From assembly GCA_018398805.1 (NCBI GenBank), contig JAGFBZ010000184.1, positions 110,073 to 174,072 on the forward strand: a DNA stretch of 64,000 nt. Direction: 5' to 3'. Source of the DNA: Hirundichthys speculiger (taxonomy: Eukaryota > Chordata > Actinopteri > Beloniformes > Exocoetidae). Shown piece after piece: positions 23,392-36,466 of this stretch. The notes below the pieces were generated by a model. It saw only the letters and a list, made by a program, of their open reading frames with translations. It was not told where the DNA came from and did not search any database. A program made the translations under genes and the position numbers. Numbering within the stretch: position 1 is the first letter of the stretch; the number at the start of each line of letters is the position of its first letter.

Positions 23392-24296
23392 ATAATAAAT
23401 ATACTCGATTGTATGTACATTATCTGATACTGCAGTATAGACTTTATGCACAAACCTTCTATTCACACGATGCAACGGTTTACATTCAACACTGTTTTCA
23501 AGAAAACCCTGAAAAGGAACAAGAGTAGGCTTACAGTGAACAGGTGCATTGCTCAAAGACCGGACGTCTCTCACTGTAGGTCCCAAGGCTCTCATGATGC
23601 ACGTTGAGATTTGATGCACTGAAGTCTGAGGCAGGTCCACTACAATCTGTCAGTGCAGATTATTAGGATGCATTAAAAATGTGCTTAAGGGAATGCAGAG
23701 CAGCGCAGATTTGATCACATCCAGACAGAGCAAGGATTAACTGCGCTGGCTCTCGCCCTGCATGAGTCTCCAGGGGCCTGTAGCACGAAACTCTTCCTCA
23801 AACTTGGTGGCCCCCCTGTTTCTTTGAAGACATCTGAATTTACTGGATTGAAATCACAAATTTAAAGCATCAATCAGCGGAACATTAACGAGAATACTTA
23901 ACCGTAGGCTACATTTACGCTTGAGCTTCTCCACTAATCCACTTGGATTACGCGTGGTTTATATCATCCTGATGGCCAGACAGTGTCACGTAATTTTATG
24001 ACTTTTTTTTTCCCCCTCATCCAAAAATAAACGACCATTTTCCCCCTTTCAGACATATTCTAGAGCCCATGTCCATTCTCTCACAGTGTCTATATTTTTC
24101 TACTATAACTTATCAAGTGCAACTCCTGAACTTTCACGAATCCGAGAGAGAAAAATAACTTTGTGTGTCAACAATCTTTCACGCCTTCAAGTTTGCCTCT
24201 TTTGGAGCTGTTGGCTCCTTCCCCACGGTGGTGCCCCCCGTGGGCAGCCGCGCGGGGATGTCCATGCGCGGGGTGAGCTGTTGTTGATCAGACACT

Positions 24297-25037
24297 TCAA
24301 GACATATTGATAACCAAATATCCCAGGACCAAAGCGACTGCAATAATGGCAAAGAAAACCACCACGGCGCCGACGGACGCAAGGCCACCCTCCCTGCGAC
24401 CTCCGCCTTCCTCATCTTTGGGCTCCTCTTCACAGATGGAGATGACGCCGACGGAGGAGTTCCCCACGCTCAAGTTGGACTTGAGTTCGGCGCCGGCTTC
24501 CTGCTTCGCCACGACGGCCCAGGGCGCCACCTGCACCTTCATCTCCATCTCCTCCACCATGCTGCTCACCTGGGTGATCTCGCTCTGCAGCTCCCTCAGG
24601 TCCGCCGTGTCGATGTTGCTGTCCGCCTCGTACTTCATGTTCTGCACGCTCATGGCGCGGGCCGCCACCGTGCTGGTGCTGCCGGTCATGCCCGTCTGGA
24701 TGAGGTGTCTCGTCGGCACTTTCAGGGGGAAGTCCTGCGCGATCTCCAGGGACCTCTTCATGTCCACCTCCAGCAGCTCCATGCTGCTGGAGAACAGCAC
24801 CCAGAGGCGCTCGTACTCGGCGCGGTCCTCCTTGCTGATGGACTTGTCTTTGAGCAGGGAGGTCAGTTTAGTCCTGTTGGCCACGGCCAGCTCCTGGGCC
24901 TTTTTGCGGGTCTTCTTCAGCTCCTCTCGGAGATTCTGGGAGTCTGAGGTGCTTCCCAGGGCGATGACCAGGTGCCGGTAGCAGGCTGTGACTTTGTTCA
25001 GCGCGTCCAGCATTGTTTTGCACTCGTCTTTCCCCAT
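24297..25037 (-). CDS. rgs9bp: RGS9BP (R9AP), membrane anchor of RGS9-1 in photoreceptors; intact single exon
   Basis: R9AP tethers the RGS9-1/Gbeta5 complex to photoreceptor membranes and stimulates GTP hydrolysis by transducin, setting the speed of recovery from light. The frame encodes 246 residues against about 235 in human, and the human gene is also intronless in its coding part. The N-terminus [20 protein letters not shown] begins the helical bundle that binds the RGS9 DEP domain. Helix-forming, charged sequence continues to about residue 150, with features such as [19 protein letters not shown] and [21 protein letters not shown] syntaxin-like helical stretch ([20 protein letters not shown]) follows. 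An acidic glycine-rich linker ([16 protein letters not shown]) leads to one C-terminal membrane span at about 223-242, the tail-anchored layout of the family. The start is the first ATG of the frame. The coding region is visibly richer in G+C than its flanks. It converges with NUDT19, and no rearrangement is visible inside it. Confidence 0.95.
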   Translation of the reverse strand: MGKDECKTMLDALNKVTACYRHLVIALGSTSDSQNLREELKKTRKKAQELAVANRTKLTSLLKDKSISKEDRAEYERLWVLFSSSMELLEVDMKRSLEIAQDFPLKVPTRHLIQTGMTGSTSTVAARAMSVQNMKYEADSNIDTADLRELQSEITQVSSMVEEMEMKVQVAPWAVVAKQEAGAELKSNLSVGNSSVGVISICEEEPKDEEGGGRREGGLASVGAVVVFFAIIAVALVLGYLVINMS

Positions 25038-26860
25038 GACTGATTAAAAAAAAAAAAACCTATATCCTCGTCAGAAATGCTGAAACAACAGACAATATAA
25101 GCTCGAAGAGAAATGGCGCGCTGACAGTGGACTGCGCTCTGGTCACTATCCTCAGTTTAGTTTCCACGAGAGCGCACCGCCCGCTCGACAAATCCACTCA
25201 AAGCACCAGTCAGAGAAAATTCCTCTCTATCCATGCTCCTTCCTAAGCAGGCACAAGAGCGGCTTAGAACATTAAAGCCTCCGTGGCCTAAATGGCTTTG
25301 GGGTTACCTTTGCGCCCACCCGAGATCTAACAGCGCCGCGTCTCGTCTCCCGCAGAACCAAACAGAACTGCCGAGAAACAATCCAGCCTCCGCTTTTATG
25401 ACTGTGTGATGATTCTCCGCAGCCCCGGATTCAGCTACAGGTGCCGTTCGAGCGGAGGGAACTGTGCCACGATGAGTCCGTCAGTGTTCAGAAGTGATGC
25501 GCAGCTGGCTGAGACCGAGGTCTTCATGCTGCGAGGAGAAAAGGTCCGCAGCGGAGAGCCGAACGGGCCGTCGGCGGTGTCGCGTCTGCGTGGGGAGCTG
25601 TCCACTTCAGAACCCGGTCCATGATGTTTAAATACCAGCAAGCGCCTTCCTGTGGTCACGTGTGCGCACAAAACAGAGCAGTTAAGAGGCAGGCAGGGAA
25701 ACAAAGCACCTCCACCACCATTGGTTTGGTCGCACAGGCGTCCTGTCCTGTGATTGGCTGCTCTGCGTAAAGTGGGCTGGACTGACATGTCCATCAGTAG
25801 AGACCTCAAATCACAGAGCCACTGCTGTCCATTTTTTCATAAGGATTCCCCAATATTACTGTCTATTTTCAGAGAGCAGTTGATTAATAGCTACAGGAAG
25901 ATGTGAACAGGAGCTACGAGTCTTCAGAATCACTGAGCACATGACTAAATACTGCTTTCACCAGCCCTTCTTTCTGTGATTTGTTTTTAATTCGTTATGT
26001 GAAAGTAGGTAATTCTGTGATTTGCCACAACAGCTGCCTGCACACATTTTAAGGCGAGGGAGGATGCCAGTTGTTGCACACATTACTGGTTTGATAGTGT
26101 GTTGTCAAGTTGGGTCCTGCTGTGCTGAGAGCCGTGAGTCACATAAGGCCGCGTGTCTTTTGCCTGGTTTGCTCTTTTTGCATTATTGAAGCGGTTGGGG
26201 CCTAATGATCCGGTACAGTATGAAGCTAATGGACTGAAGTGCCTGCACTGATGCCTGAGGAAGCAACTCACTGTTGTCTTTACATAACATTTTCTCTGGT
26301 ATTGGGATTTTTCTCTTGTCCCTCTCTTATTCCCAATGTAATTTTTATTTTTAAATGCTCTTTTTAGTTTCACAAACTCATTGATGCACTGTATGAATTA
26401 ACTGTTTGAGTGAATATCTTCAAGACATCAAAGATTGATGCATTTGAACTGCTGTTGGTTCTACCTGTAATAATTGACTAATAACAAATACCTGGGCTGA
26501 GTCAGGTTTTCTTGAAAAATGATTAATGTTTCGTTTGATAAATATGTTTCCATGGTAACCTCTCATCTTTTGGAAAACACTTGAAAGTTTATGTTTCTGC
26601 AAGATTGAATTCTGTTGTTTTCAGTGCTGTAAACTCTAAGCAGTCACTTTGACATTATGGAATATATAACTTGAACAATTAAATCTCACGTGAATTTTCT
26701 TTGAGAGCCAATTATTAATTTAACAGAGCAGGTTTCTTGTTTTGAAACATCATTAGACAATCTCCTCAAGAGCTTTTTTGCTATCTGAAGCATTTCTTCA
26801 ATAAATATATAAATGATTTATGTTTTACAAAGGCAGTCTTTCTTATAATCACACTCTTCC
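25038..26860. other. RGS9BP 5' flank and intergenic DNA
   Basis: The first 600 bases are relatively CpG-rich and should contain the RGS9BP 5' UTR and promoter on the minus strand. Overlapping open frames at 25406-25809 on both strands follow from that composition. From about 25820 the DNA becomes AT-rich and featureless up to the SINE. Confidence 0.5.
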
Positions 26861-27045
26861 AGACCACCCGGTGGTCCAATGGTTAGGGCAGGCGGCCCAT
26901 ATACAGAGACTCTAGTCCTCGACGCAGCGCTCACAGGTTTGACTCCCAGCCCATGTGACCCTTTGCTGCATGTCCTCCTTCCCTGTCAATAAAGGCCACT
27001 AGTGCCAAAAAAATTAAAGATAAAAAAAAATCTTGACTCTGACTT
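26861..27045 (+). mobile_element. 185-bp tRNA-derived SINE with 15-bp target duplication
   Basis: The head GGTGGTCCAATGGTTAGGGC resembles a tRNA 5' half with the pol III A box (tRNA-Glu-like), and GGTTTGACTCC at 26936-26946 fits the B box. A short body and an A-rich tail follow. Identical 15-mers TAATCACACTCTTCC flank it (26846-26860 and 27046-27060), showing LINE-mediated insertion. Confidence 0.88.
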
Positions 27046-27766
27046 TAATCACACTCTTCCCAGCAGTTTCAGTAAGTTGTTCAGATCCTGAATTTAAGAT
27101 CTGCAGAAGAATGCAGTAAACCTCAATGTGACAAGCAAGTCTGCAAACAACTCCAAACCTGGGATTTATACCCCTTCAATCCCAACTTTAGTCTCTTCGC
27201 AGAACTGCTAACAGAAAGGCAGAAGTCTGTCAGTCTGTTTCCCCATAAAGAGATTGCTGATAAGCTGGTTTGTCGGATTCAAGGGCTGAGGATGAGTCAG
27301 ACAAGCTGTAGTCTGATTGCTCTCAGTGTGAACACATCATGAAAAAACTCGATTTTTGATTTCCTGTCAAGAGGCTCTCTGTGGTGTGTTGTTACACAGA
27401 CCAGTAACAGGGAGTCTCAAGCATTTGCAAGTAATATTTTCACATTAATGTAAAAAAAAAAGAGAAATAGTTCCTAAAAAAAAATGATTTTTTTTTAACC
27501 TGTTGCCATTTTATAAGAGCAAAGGCAAAGTCAGTGGCACAGTTTGTCGGAAAGAAAAAAAAACAGTGGGGCTTCACCTTAAAGTAGGTGAAGCCCCAGA
27601 GCTGCAAGATTAAAGAGTAATAATGGTGAAGAAAGTGTTGCAATAATATATAAAGTACACAGAAAATATCAGTGTTCAATCTTTTGGGGGAGGATTGAAT
27701 TATGCCTATATTTATCAGCATTTTTATTAGGTTAAAGGTGGATTTAAATATCGAAATAAGATTATA

Positions 27767-27946
27767 CACTGTTGCTCATGAAGTTGGAATAAAATATTTC
27801 TTACTTCTTCTCATGAAATGATCGTGATAATATTTTATTTATTTTTATTTAACCTTTATTTTACCAGGGAAGTCCTGGAATATGGTTTATTCTTGATAAA
27901 TAGCTTGTCTGAAAACAAAGTTATTCCAACTTTATGGGCAACGGTG
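27767..27946. mobile_element. 180-bp TA-flanked MITE (Tc1/mariner type)
   Basis: Ends CACTGTTGCTCATGAAGTTG and the inverse of CACCGTTGCCCATAAAGTTG pair with few mismatches and are flanked by TA. The interior is T-rich with TTTATTTAACCTTTATTTTA. No coding capacity. Confidence 0.75.
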
Positions 27947-30477
27947 TACATAAGCCTCAGATATGTGACATAATTGTGAAGTAAAGGTAAACAGAAAATC
28001 TACAGCGCCATTTTCCCTGCTGTTGTTCCAGATTTCACTGAGAACCTGCTGCTGTCTCTTCACGAAGTCCCTCTTTGAGTCGGTGATACTGAAGGTCAGG
28101 GTTCTGTGAGACCTGATGAGATGTTCTGTGGCTGATAGAGTTATTTATGACACTGACTTCATATTTGAGGTTTTAATTTGTTTGTTTTTTGTTGTTATTT
28201 TTTGTCATGCTGCCAAAGAAATGATAACCAAATACTGTTTTCAATATCCAAAACTGAAATCTCTCTTGTTCAAAAGTGTCCTGAATGTTGAACGTATTTC
28301 ACCCCTTTGGCAGCATTTAGACACAGTTTTGACTCCTCTAAAAACTCAACAGACTTCGTTCACGTGGTTCTCGACAGTTTATTCCATTCTTGCTGGCAGA
28401 TCTTCAGGTTGGATGGAAACTGTGTGATCTGCCGGGTTCAGGTCTTTCCACAGGTGTGGCTGACCTGTAGCCCAGCCATTTAACGCAGGATTTGTCTTGG
28501 AAACAGTCCAGCATTGTCTTGGTGGAATGATTTATGTTACTGTTGCTCTCTTGTCTGAGAGTCCGAGATTATTGAGAAGATTTTTTTTAAGAACCTTTGT
28601 CTTTAAATCTTTCTTCTCTCTCTTGTCCCTTCTTCCTGTAGCAGATAAGAAATACTCGAAACAGGGTTTTTGTCTCAGCCTTTAGACAGAGTCAAGGCTG
28701 TAACAGTGGGCATGGCATGCTGCAGAAAGAGTATAGCACACTGAGAAGAAAACCCATGTTTCACTAACTGAAGTGGACATGTGGGCTGTTTGCTAGAGAG
28801 CATCAGACTTAAAAAAAGACATCCAAATGACTACATTCTTTAAAAGCCTAAATCCAGGCAGTGATTATTATAAATGCTTGGCTGGCACATGTTGTGACAA
28901 CACCAAAAGCAGAGCAGCGGTATGAAAGAGGAAGAAACACATCTGAGCTGAGATCAGAGAAATCTAAAGAGGTGGAACTTTTTGGCAAGGGTCAGCAACT
29001 AATGCCATGAAATGATAGAAAACCATAATCCAGATTAGCAAAATTCCTACAGGTCCTAGGATTAGGAGTGTAATGGCTCTTAATGTATCTTTTAATGGAG
29101 GCTTCCGTCTCTCTGGTGTGTCTTTTCATCCTATGGGATCAATGTTTTTAGGCAGGAAATGGAGCCTTCTGGTACTCACCGAGATTCATGTGAAATACAA
29201 ATCCAAAGGGGATGTGAATAAACGTATTTTGCTTCAAAGCGCAAAAACTCTCTGTGCAAACATATAGGAGGACTCTTTAAAAAAACTTTTTTAGCTTCAT
29301 TGATTGATAATCCAAAGAAAAAGCTCCTGCACAGCCTGCCATCAAAGTCTGCTTTCTAAAGCAGACAAGTCTTTAGCCTTTTGGTCACAAACTGGCCACC
29401 ACTAGATAAATGAACAGAAATTTATCAATTATGGTTTTTAATTAAAAAAAAATCAAATCTAATGTCAAATTTGGTCCTGGAGGAGCAGAAAAACGCTCAG
29501 ACAGCTTGTGTATGAGTTTAACTCTGAGGATCTTTGTGCTATGGGGTAGAAGTAACCACTAACCACTGAGGAAGTTTGCTGTCAAAATATCGTCTAAGAA
29601 AATCCACTAAAACACCATTTATTTCACTCCTCCAGGTTTCACATCCAAGCAGTGAATGTCCACAACAGGATTAGGACTCTGTGCATCCCAAATCTGACAT
29701 GATCCTGAAAAGCTGACTTGATGTCTTGTTGCTCCTGCTGAGAGAAATCCTTTAAAAACCAGAGATGACTTGAGCGGGCCTCGCATTTATTTGAAGGTGT
29801 GATGCAGTTCATTTTAAGTGGCTTAGGAAGCCCTGCTTACTGTAAAAGGAAGGAGATGAGACCAGAGATGTGGGCTGTGAGTAGAAGTATGAGGAAGATT
29901 CAGTTAGAAACATAAAACATGAAGGAGGATAGAGAAGGAGGGGTAAGGGGGGGGGGGTTAGAGAAACAGGAAGTCTGTCTTTGTTGAATTATTGATAGAC
30001 TTTATCCACTATGTGGTCTTTTGCACAGAGCAGCGTGCAGCAGACGGGTAAACCATGAGTCATGCCTCCGCGAAGCTCCAGGCTCTCCACTTAACCTTTA
30101 CTTATACACCTATGTACCCACACATGCAGTCTTCCACTTTAAATGGACCTTATATTGACATACAATATAAGTCCTTAAACTCTGGATTAAATTTGTCCCC
30201 GAACGAAAGACAAGTGCCTACAGTGTGACTCAGCACATACATTTATGCCCTCACAATACAAGCAGTAAAGGTGCGCCCAAACATGCACACAAAAAACAAG
30301 TTTTTTTTCTTTCCTTGACGCCATATGAAAAAGAAAGCTAAGCTCACTTTAAAAGCCCTCGTAGACGATGAACTTTGTATTGATTGCAGCAAATGTGATG
30401 AAGCTTTTAGCAGAGGTGGGATGCAGAGTAATGCAGAGTAGGATGTACGGGACACGTGCATATATGTTGTAGGTGTG

Positions 30478-30526
30478 TGAGTGTGTGTGTGTGTGGGGAG
30501 GGGGGGTAATTCTAGCCAATGTATAT

Positions 30527-30568
<42 letters not shown>
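30478..30568. repeat. Compound GT and TA microsatellite
   Basis: A GTGTGT run ending in a G-rich patch is followed, after 23 bases, by about 45 bases of alternating TA with one slip. Minus-strand frames here translate as YIYI repeats and are not genes. Confidence 0.85.
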
Positions 30569-30572
<4 letters not shown>

Positions 30573-31612
30573 TGTATAAACATTAAAAAACCTGCTTTTT
30601 CCATCCAAAAGTTGCAGTCATCATTCAATGCATTCTGCTGAGCTCAGCAGGTTGTTTTATTTTTGTTTGTTTGTTTGTTTGTTTGTTTTACCCCAAAATC
30701 CAACTTTATTTACATAAATAATTTGGAATGATATTGAACTGATTAAGTAAGAATACATCTGTAAAAAAGTGCCCTTATTACACTTAAGCTTTTGCACTGA
30801 TTGAACAACGGAGCATATAACACGTTCATTAGTGATCTTCACAAATGCTCTGACTTGGATTTTGTTTCTCTTTAACAGAGCGAGGCCTTGCTGTCGCTCC
30901 AAGTTCTTAGTCTTCATGCTGAGCTGCCGTCTTAATAGACAGACGTAAGCGCGTTATTGATCTTTTCATCCAACTTGTTGCCAGATGGCCAATAAGAGTA
31001 TTTCCCATGATGCTTTTTGAGGTGCACAAAAAGGAAAAAAGGAAGAAAGAAGAAAATGAGCCAAGCAGAAACTGTAACAAACTGGATATAATCAAAGTGT
31101 GATTATCTCTTTTTTTCTCAACTTTCCAGTAGATTAGAAGGTCTCTCATAGACCACAGGAGACACTGCAGTAGGTCATGCCAGACTGAGACGAGCCACAA
31201 AGATCCATGACATCTGCTGGGTCAAGGCTTAGCTCTAATCCTATCACACCAAGGTAAACCATATGAAGTGAGCTTGAGAAAAGCCTAGGGATATTTTTTG
31301 AACATAAAAAAGTGATATATCAGGCCAATGACGATACAGCAGGTTGAGATGTGGGCCATTTACTTTGCATGTTGCGTTTTCAATTCACTCTCATAACATT
31401 TATTATCAGTTTTCTTTCAGCCAGTCCTTCTTGTCAGTGTCCTCTTCATACAGTAGTCTTTATTATTAATCTTCTTCGAGCAAAAAAGTCTGCCACGATT
31501 ATCATCATGAGGCCTGTGTGTTAAGGAGGCACTTGTTTGTTCACTGGCTCCTCTCTCTGAAGCTTTAATGTAATCCATTGTACCTGTGCAGAAAATAGAG
31601 CAGTGTAGTGTC

Positions 31613-31627
31613 GGGGGGGGGGGGGGG
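31613..31627 (+). repeat. Run of 15 consecutive G
   Basis: An uninterrupted G15 tract in otherwise AT-rich intergenic DNA. Such runs slip easily in replication and sequencing. Confidence 0.9.
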
Positions 31628-32229
31628 TGAATGCATTAAAAAGATGTTCCTCTCCAGGCTCTCTGAAGAACTCCAACACAGAAACCTATTTTATCAGCCA
31701 TGTATGGAAATTAAGAGAAAGACGTTAGTGTCCTTCAACAATGTTGGGCTGCTGTTTGTTACTTATTCATGACTCTCTTTAAACGTACCCAAGTAAACAT
31801 GCGGGAGAAGTGGAGCATTAGGTCTTTGCCCTTGTCTGCCTCACTCTTTCATGCTCGGAGAAGCCAACAGATTTCTCTCAGAAAATCCCCTTTAAAAGGC
31901 TTCTACATTTGGTTTATGAGGGTGAGGCAGTGGAGCATAGATAAGCCTGAACTGTGTCAGAGGCGGTTTCGTTGTGGTCAGTCTTCATGTCACTCAAAAT
32001 AACGAGGTCGATGGTCAGGACGTTGACTCTCTCAATTAGGTTTGTGTGTCAAAAACCAAAGTGAAATTGTAAAGGTTAAAGTATCAGGATCTTACCAGGT
32101 CTTACTAGGTCTTGGTAGATACTATCTTAGAAGATCATCACATGAAATATTACACAGTGTCATTATTCATTGCCAGAAAACAATAAGCAAAAAAAATGTA
32201 GAAACTGTGTGTCAAAAATTAAACTCATC

Positions 32230-32925
32230 TCAATGGTTTCCAAAGAAATTAAGAGATATGTGATTAGCAACAGGTGCTCCGAACTGAATGCTCTTGGTTA
32301 AACAGCAAGAGTGTCTTCTTCCATAAAATGTGGTTAAAGGTGTGTTAACACAATGCCAATAAGGAAAAAAATCAGCAATGATCTTAAAGAATCACTTTTG
32401 TTGCCCATTGATCTGAGAAGTTTGGTAAGACCACTAACAAACAATTCATAAGAGGAAAACATTCAAAATAGTTACCAATTTTCTCCCTAAATGACAGAGA
32501 ATACTCAGAAAACAAATCCAAGAGCTCCATATTAGACTATAGGCCTTTGTTATCATGTTAGATATTAAAATTCATTGCAATACAATTAGAAAAAGACTAA
32601 TTGAGTAAGGCTTATTTGGAAAGGTTACCAGTCTTTTCTTTGGACTGATAACAGACTGATAACATCATGACAGGGAAGTCATTCCAAGTAAAGGTGGTTC
32701 TACAAGCTATTCAACCAGAGGGTGTACTTAGTTTATCATATACTGCTTCTGCATTTTGGTTTAGATTTTGTTAAGTTCATGTCACATTATTTTCATTTAT
32801 GACATAACATACATTCATCTGAGGTTGCATTTATCTAATTGTAAGACCCTGTAAGGTGCAGATATTTTTTTATGTACCGATTAGAAAAAAAATTGAATAG
32901 TACACTTTATTTTTCGCTTTCTTAA
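32230..32925 (+). mobile_element. Internally deleted Tc1-like transposon remnant
   Basis: Words in the right order match a common fish Tc1: ATGATCTTAAAGAATCAC, GTTGCCCATTGATCTG and GAGGAAAACATTCAAAATAG. These are followed by ACAATTAGAAAAAGACTAA and then the 3' part with GGTGGTTCTACAAGCTATT and TTCATCTGAGGTTGCATTTA. The transposase core is deleted and stops are abundant. The limits are approximate. Confidence 0.6.
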
Positions 32926-35900
32926 GTGTCTTTGATATTTGAAACAGATGATGTGCAAACACAGCAGCAAGGAGGGTCAAGCAGGATGTGCAGAATTAGA
33001 GCTTTGAAAGCACCAGGTCATGTGGCGTTCGAACTCAATAGCACCGACACGTGCATCAACACAGACTTCTGTGCCCTTGTGCCCTGCTCTTGGATCTGAA
33101 ATCTCTGCCCAGAATTCAGCGATCATCAAGGTCCAAGAACAATTTGCAGCAGTAGCAGCTCACAGCTGAATGAATTCAACAACTCCACCGCAGATGAAAC
33201 CAAATTTTGCACGACTGCCAAAGAATGCCAAGACGATCATTAGAAGTGGGTTTCTTGAAAGGGTCAGGCCTTTGTTTGTCACTGGCCTGTAGAGTTTTAC
33301 AAATCACAAGGTTTTGTCTAGGAAGTACCTCGATACCTTGATACCTTGATACCTTTTTCCTTCTACCTTTAACTCCTGGGATAACAGTGGAGTGGAGAAG
33401 AGACAGTTGTAAAAGGTGACCTCGAATGCAGAGCCTCGCCAATCAGGATTTCGTGGAAGAGCGAGTACACAGCGTTCCTGAAGGTTTCTCACACCACCAT
33501 TAGAAGCGTTCCTGAAGGTTTCTCACACCACCATTAGAATCAAAATCCCATCATTATTACTTGTACAATTCTAAACAGCATGTGTGGATGAAACCAGACA
33601 CTGAGCACCACTTCATACCATTCCTACTGTCTGACATAGTGATGCAACTGAGAGACTAAAGTCAGGATAAAGGGGGAAATAAAAGCAGAAAAATGTAGAG
33701 CAATCCTGAGAGTAATCCTGAGGTAAAAGCTTGTCAGTGGAGCTCAGGATCTCAGGCTAAAGCAAAGATTTATATTTTAACAAGACAGTCAGATGAAGCA
33801 CACCACCACAGAGAACACAAGAGTGGCTTAAGCTAAACTAATTAAAAGTCCTGACCTCACCCAGCCAGAGTCTGGATATAAACCCCACAGAGCACCTCTT
33901 AGGAGACTCAGAAATGGAACTTCTGCTTTCCATCTCACCTGGATGAATTTCAAAATATGTCACTGAGTGATCTGTGGGGTTCTGTGACATCACAAACCCA
34001 GATCAAAGTAGACATATCCACCTTCCCCGTCTTCAATTCCACCCAACTTTACACCAAGCTGCATTTCCTGTACCTCAAGTGGGTTTCACAAAGCTATCAA
34101 CACCTCTTTCAAACCGCTCAGAGAAGTAGGTAGAGTGTAAACACAAGGGTTGAAATGGAGTTTTTGTCCTGTATCTTTGAGAGGATTATTTCAAATTGTA
34201 GTGAGTGTGTGCATGTGTGGTTGTTCATCTAATCTATATATGGCCCCAGCCTTTGGCTCTAAGATGGCTAGGATAGGCTTCGGCAGACCCCCGAGACCCG
34301 AAGTTAGGAATAAGCAGGTGTGTATATTAGATGTATAGTTTTTACATTTCAGTACTTGCATAGATTTATTTCTGTTGAAATGAATCAGTGCGACGTGATA
34401 ATTAATCCTAATCGTTTTATTAAACCTTGCCCCATAAAGAGAATAAATGCATAAACAAATCACTACTGATTAAAACAATTTTTTTTTCATATCTGAATTA
34501 TTTGTTGCTTCTAAGTATTGCAGTGTTTTATACATGATATACAAGTAATAAACAAAAAATAGATTTTTTTTGTGCTGATGCCCCTCCTCCATCTAGTACT
34601 GCTTCCAAAATGAACTGGTTTCCTGGTTTCCTGGTTTCATATCAGATGCTATTATGCAACATTATGCTAACACACTCTTTAAACACCCATTTGTCATTCT
34701 AATTTGTTTGGAGTATATTCCTCAAGTGTGACTGCCAAGTGTGACTGCCCAAAGCCTGGGGCTTTGTTCCCAGGCCAAATGACAAGAAGGCATTCTGTCT
34801 GGGCCAGTGACACGGATATTTATCTGTTGTTGTGTTTATCCGGTCCTGGACTTCACTTTTCCCTCTTCTTTTGCTTGTGCCTTCTTTCTCTCTGCTTTCA
34901 TTCCCGTGGATGCATGCCAAGCCCTGCATAAGGTTATTCCAGGAGCAATATACACACTCTGACAAGTGGACAAGCGGTGAAATCACATTCTCTAAACCAC
35001 TCTGCTTTACTCTGCACTCTGCTTTGCTATACTTCGTTTCACTCCAAAAGCCTGCGTGCTGACAAAGGGCAGCACCAAAAATATTCATGCATAGACCCCC
35101 AAGTACCTTCAGCAAGAGATTTTATTTTAGCTCTTAGCATTCATTATTTAATCAGGTGCAAGACTCCTGAATGCATCAAGGGTTTAAATCAAATAACCTT
35201 TCCTGTCTCTGTTGCTATGCGCGATCTCTAATGCCTTCTCAGTTACATCCAGATGTTTTTCTGCCAGAAGCGTAGCTGATAGGGAGAACCTTTGGGAGGA
35301 TATAGTACACAGTTCACATGTAGCCACTGTGACTGCTCCCTTGGTCGTCACCCTGATGCTCATCTAGCCGTAATGGAGAGAGAAGCAACTCTGGAAATGG
35401 AAAGGGCTTCAGTCCCCAGATTCAGCCTTTAAGCTGCTTTAGAGGATTTCAGGGTTGTTTTTTTTTTCTCTCCCTCCCTCTAAAACAGACAGCTGATACT
35501 GGCTCTGAACCAGAACAGTAGGGTGCATAAGCAGTGCACTTTCACTGCCTAGCTTCAGACGCAGGACAGACATCAGCCAAGCTGCTTTGTCTTGACACGA
35601 CACGTGGCGACAGTGGCTACTTCCAGGAAGGTCCTGCTGCTCCCAGCTGGGAGCGTCAATGGGAAACCTGCCCCATCTGACAGCAACAGACTTTGTTCAG
35701 GTCAACTTGAATATTTCACTAAGTCAGACTGTCATTTGTTTGATTTGGACTTGACGTACATCCTAAAATACATATTGTGACATGAGTGACTGGAGCAGAA
35801 ATGTATCATGCATTAAAGCTTTAGTCTTGCAGCAGGCGGGACGGAAACAGTTTTGTGCTTTGTAGAATTACTCATGCATGGATTTGCTGTAGTTGAAGTT

Positions 35901-36341
35901 CATGGTAATGGCCATGGCAGCAACATCCTGAGAGCTCAGTGAGTTTGTTCCAAGTGAAGCTGGTAGCAGGCAAACCAGAGTGTTGTCACAGATCATCATC
36001 GTCACCCCATTTTCTTCACCTGCTTATCCCGATCAGTGTGGAGCTGTTCAAATGCAGGCCGATTTAAGTATCCACTCAGTCTGTACAGTGGCAGAGATTA
36101 ATGCAGAACACATGATAAATGTTAAGCTCTGTAAAGGCTGAAAGAGATGCTCACTGAAATGGTGAGCACAATATACCCTGAAACATTAAAAATGCAAGAC
36201 ATGCATGAAGAAACTGAGCAAATATACAAAGTGCATTCAGAAATGGTCATATTATCCCCTAATGCAACTCATCTGAGAAGAATAGTAGGAAAATGTTTTG
36301 TTATTTTTTTCTGAGCTTTCACAGAAAGCTCCATTTAGCTC
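32926..36341. other. Intergenic DNA, mostly unrecognised
   Basis: A 34-bp unit beginning GCGTTCCTGAAGG is duplicated in tandem at 33473-33540. At about 33850-33960 the plus strand has Tc1-like residues (SPSQSLDINPTEHL), probably another small remnant. A degraded fragment of the GGATAGGCT repeat family lies at about 34195-34320. No gene was seen. Confidence 0.45.
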
Positions 36342-36447
36342 AATAAAATAAAATAAAATAAAATAAAATAAATAAAATAAAATAAAATAAAATAAAATAA
36401 AATAAAATAAAATAAAATAAAATAAAATAAAATAAAATAAAATAAAA
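36342..36447 (+). repeat. AAAAT pentanucleotide microsatellite
   Basis: About 105 bases of AAAAT units with one shortened unit. The minus-strand frame reading FILFY repeats over it is an artefact of the repeat. Confidence 0.9.
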
Positions 36448-36466
36448 TTGTTTCTAAGCTCTGTGC

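Larger units (their letters stand above)
19221..24296. other. Intergenic DNA between convergent NUDT19 and RGS9BP
   Basis: Mostly AT-rich and without recognised genes. At 22325-22465 there is a plus-strand fragment of the GGATAGGCTCCAGC repeat with its GGAT tail. The last kilobase probably contains the RGS9BP 3' UTR. Open frames such as 21338-21631 and 23278-23640 have no family resemblance. Confidence 0.5.
27947..32229. other. Intergenic DNA with simple repeats
   Basis: No gene was recognised. At about 28270-28680 the minus strand has faint Tc1/mariner-like words (for example WKDLNPADH), but frames are too broken to claim an element. Simple repeats include a G9 run near 29949, GT and TA arrays near 30478-30568, TTTG units near 30661-30688 and a G15 run at 31613-31627. 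Confidence 0.45.

Noticed and set aside
23278..23640. A 120-codon minus-strand frame downstream of RGS9BP
   Set aside because: No family resemblance was seen; it overlaps the likely RGS9BP 3' UTR and polyadenylation signal.
24307..24981. A 224-codon plus-strand frame
   Set aside because: It is the antisense shadow of the RGS9BP coding exon.
26871..26950. A tRNA-like sequence that might be a tRNA gene
   Set aside because: Only the A and B boxes are kept, the cloverleaf stems do not pair, and an A-rich tail plus target duplication show it is a SINE.
30349..30608. Tyrosine/isoleucine-repeat open frames on the minus strand
   Set aside because: They are translations of TA and GT microsatellites.
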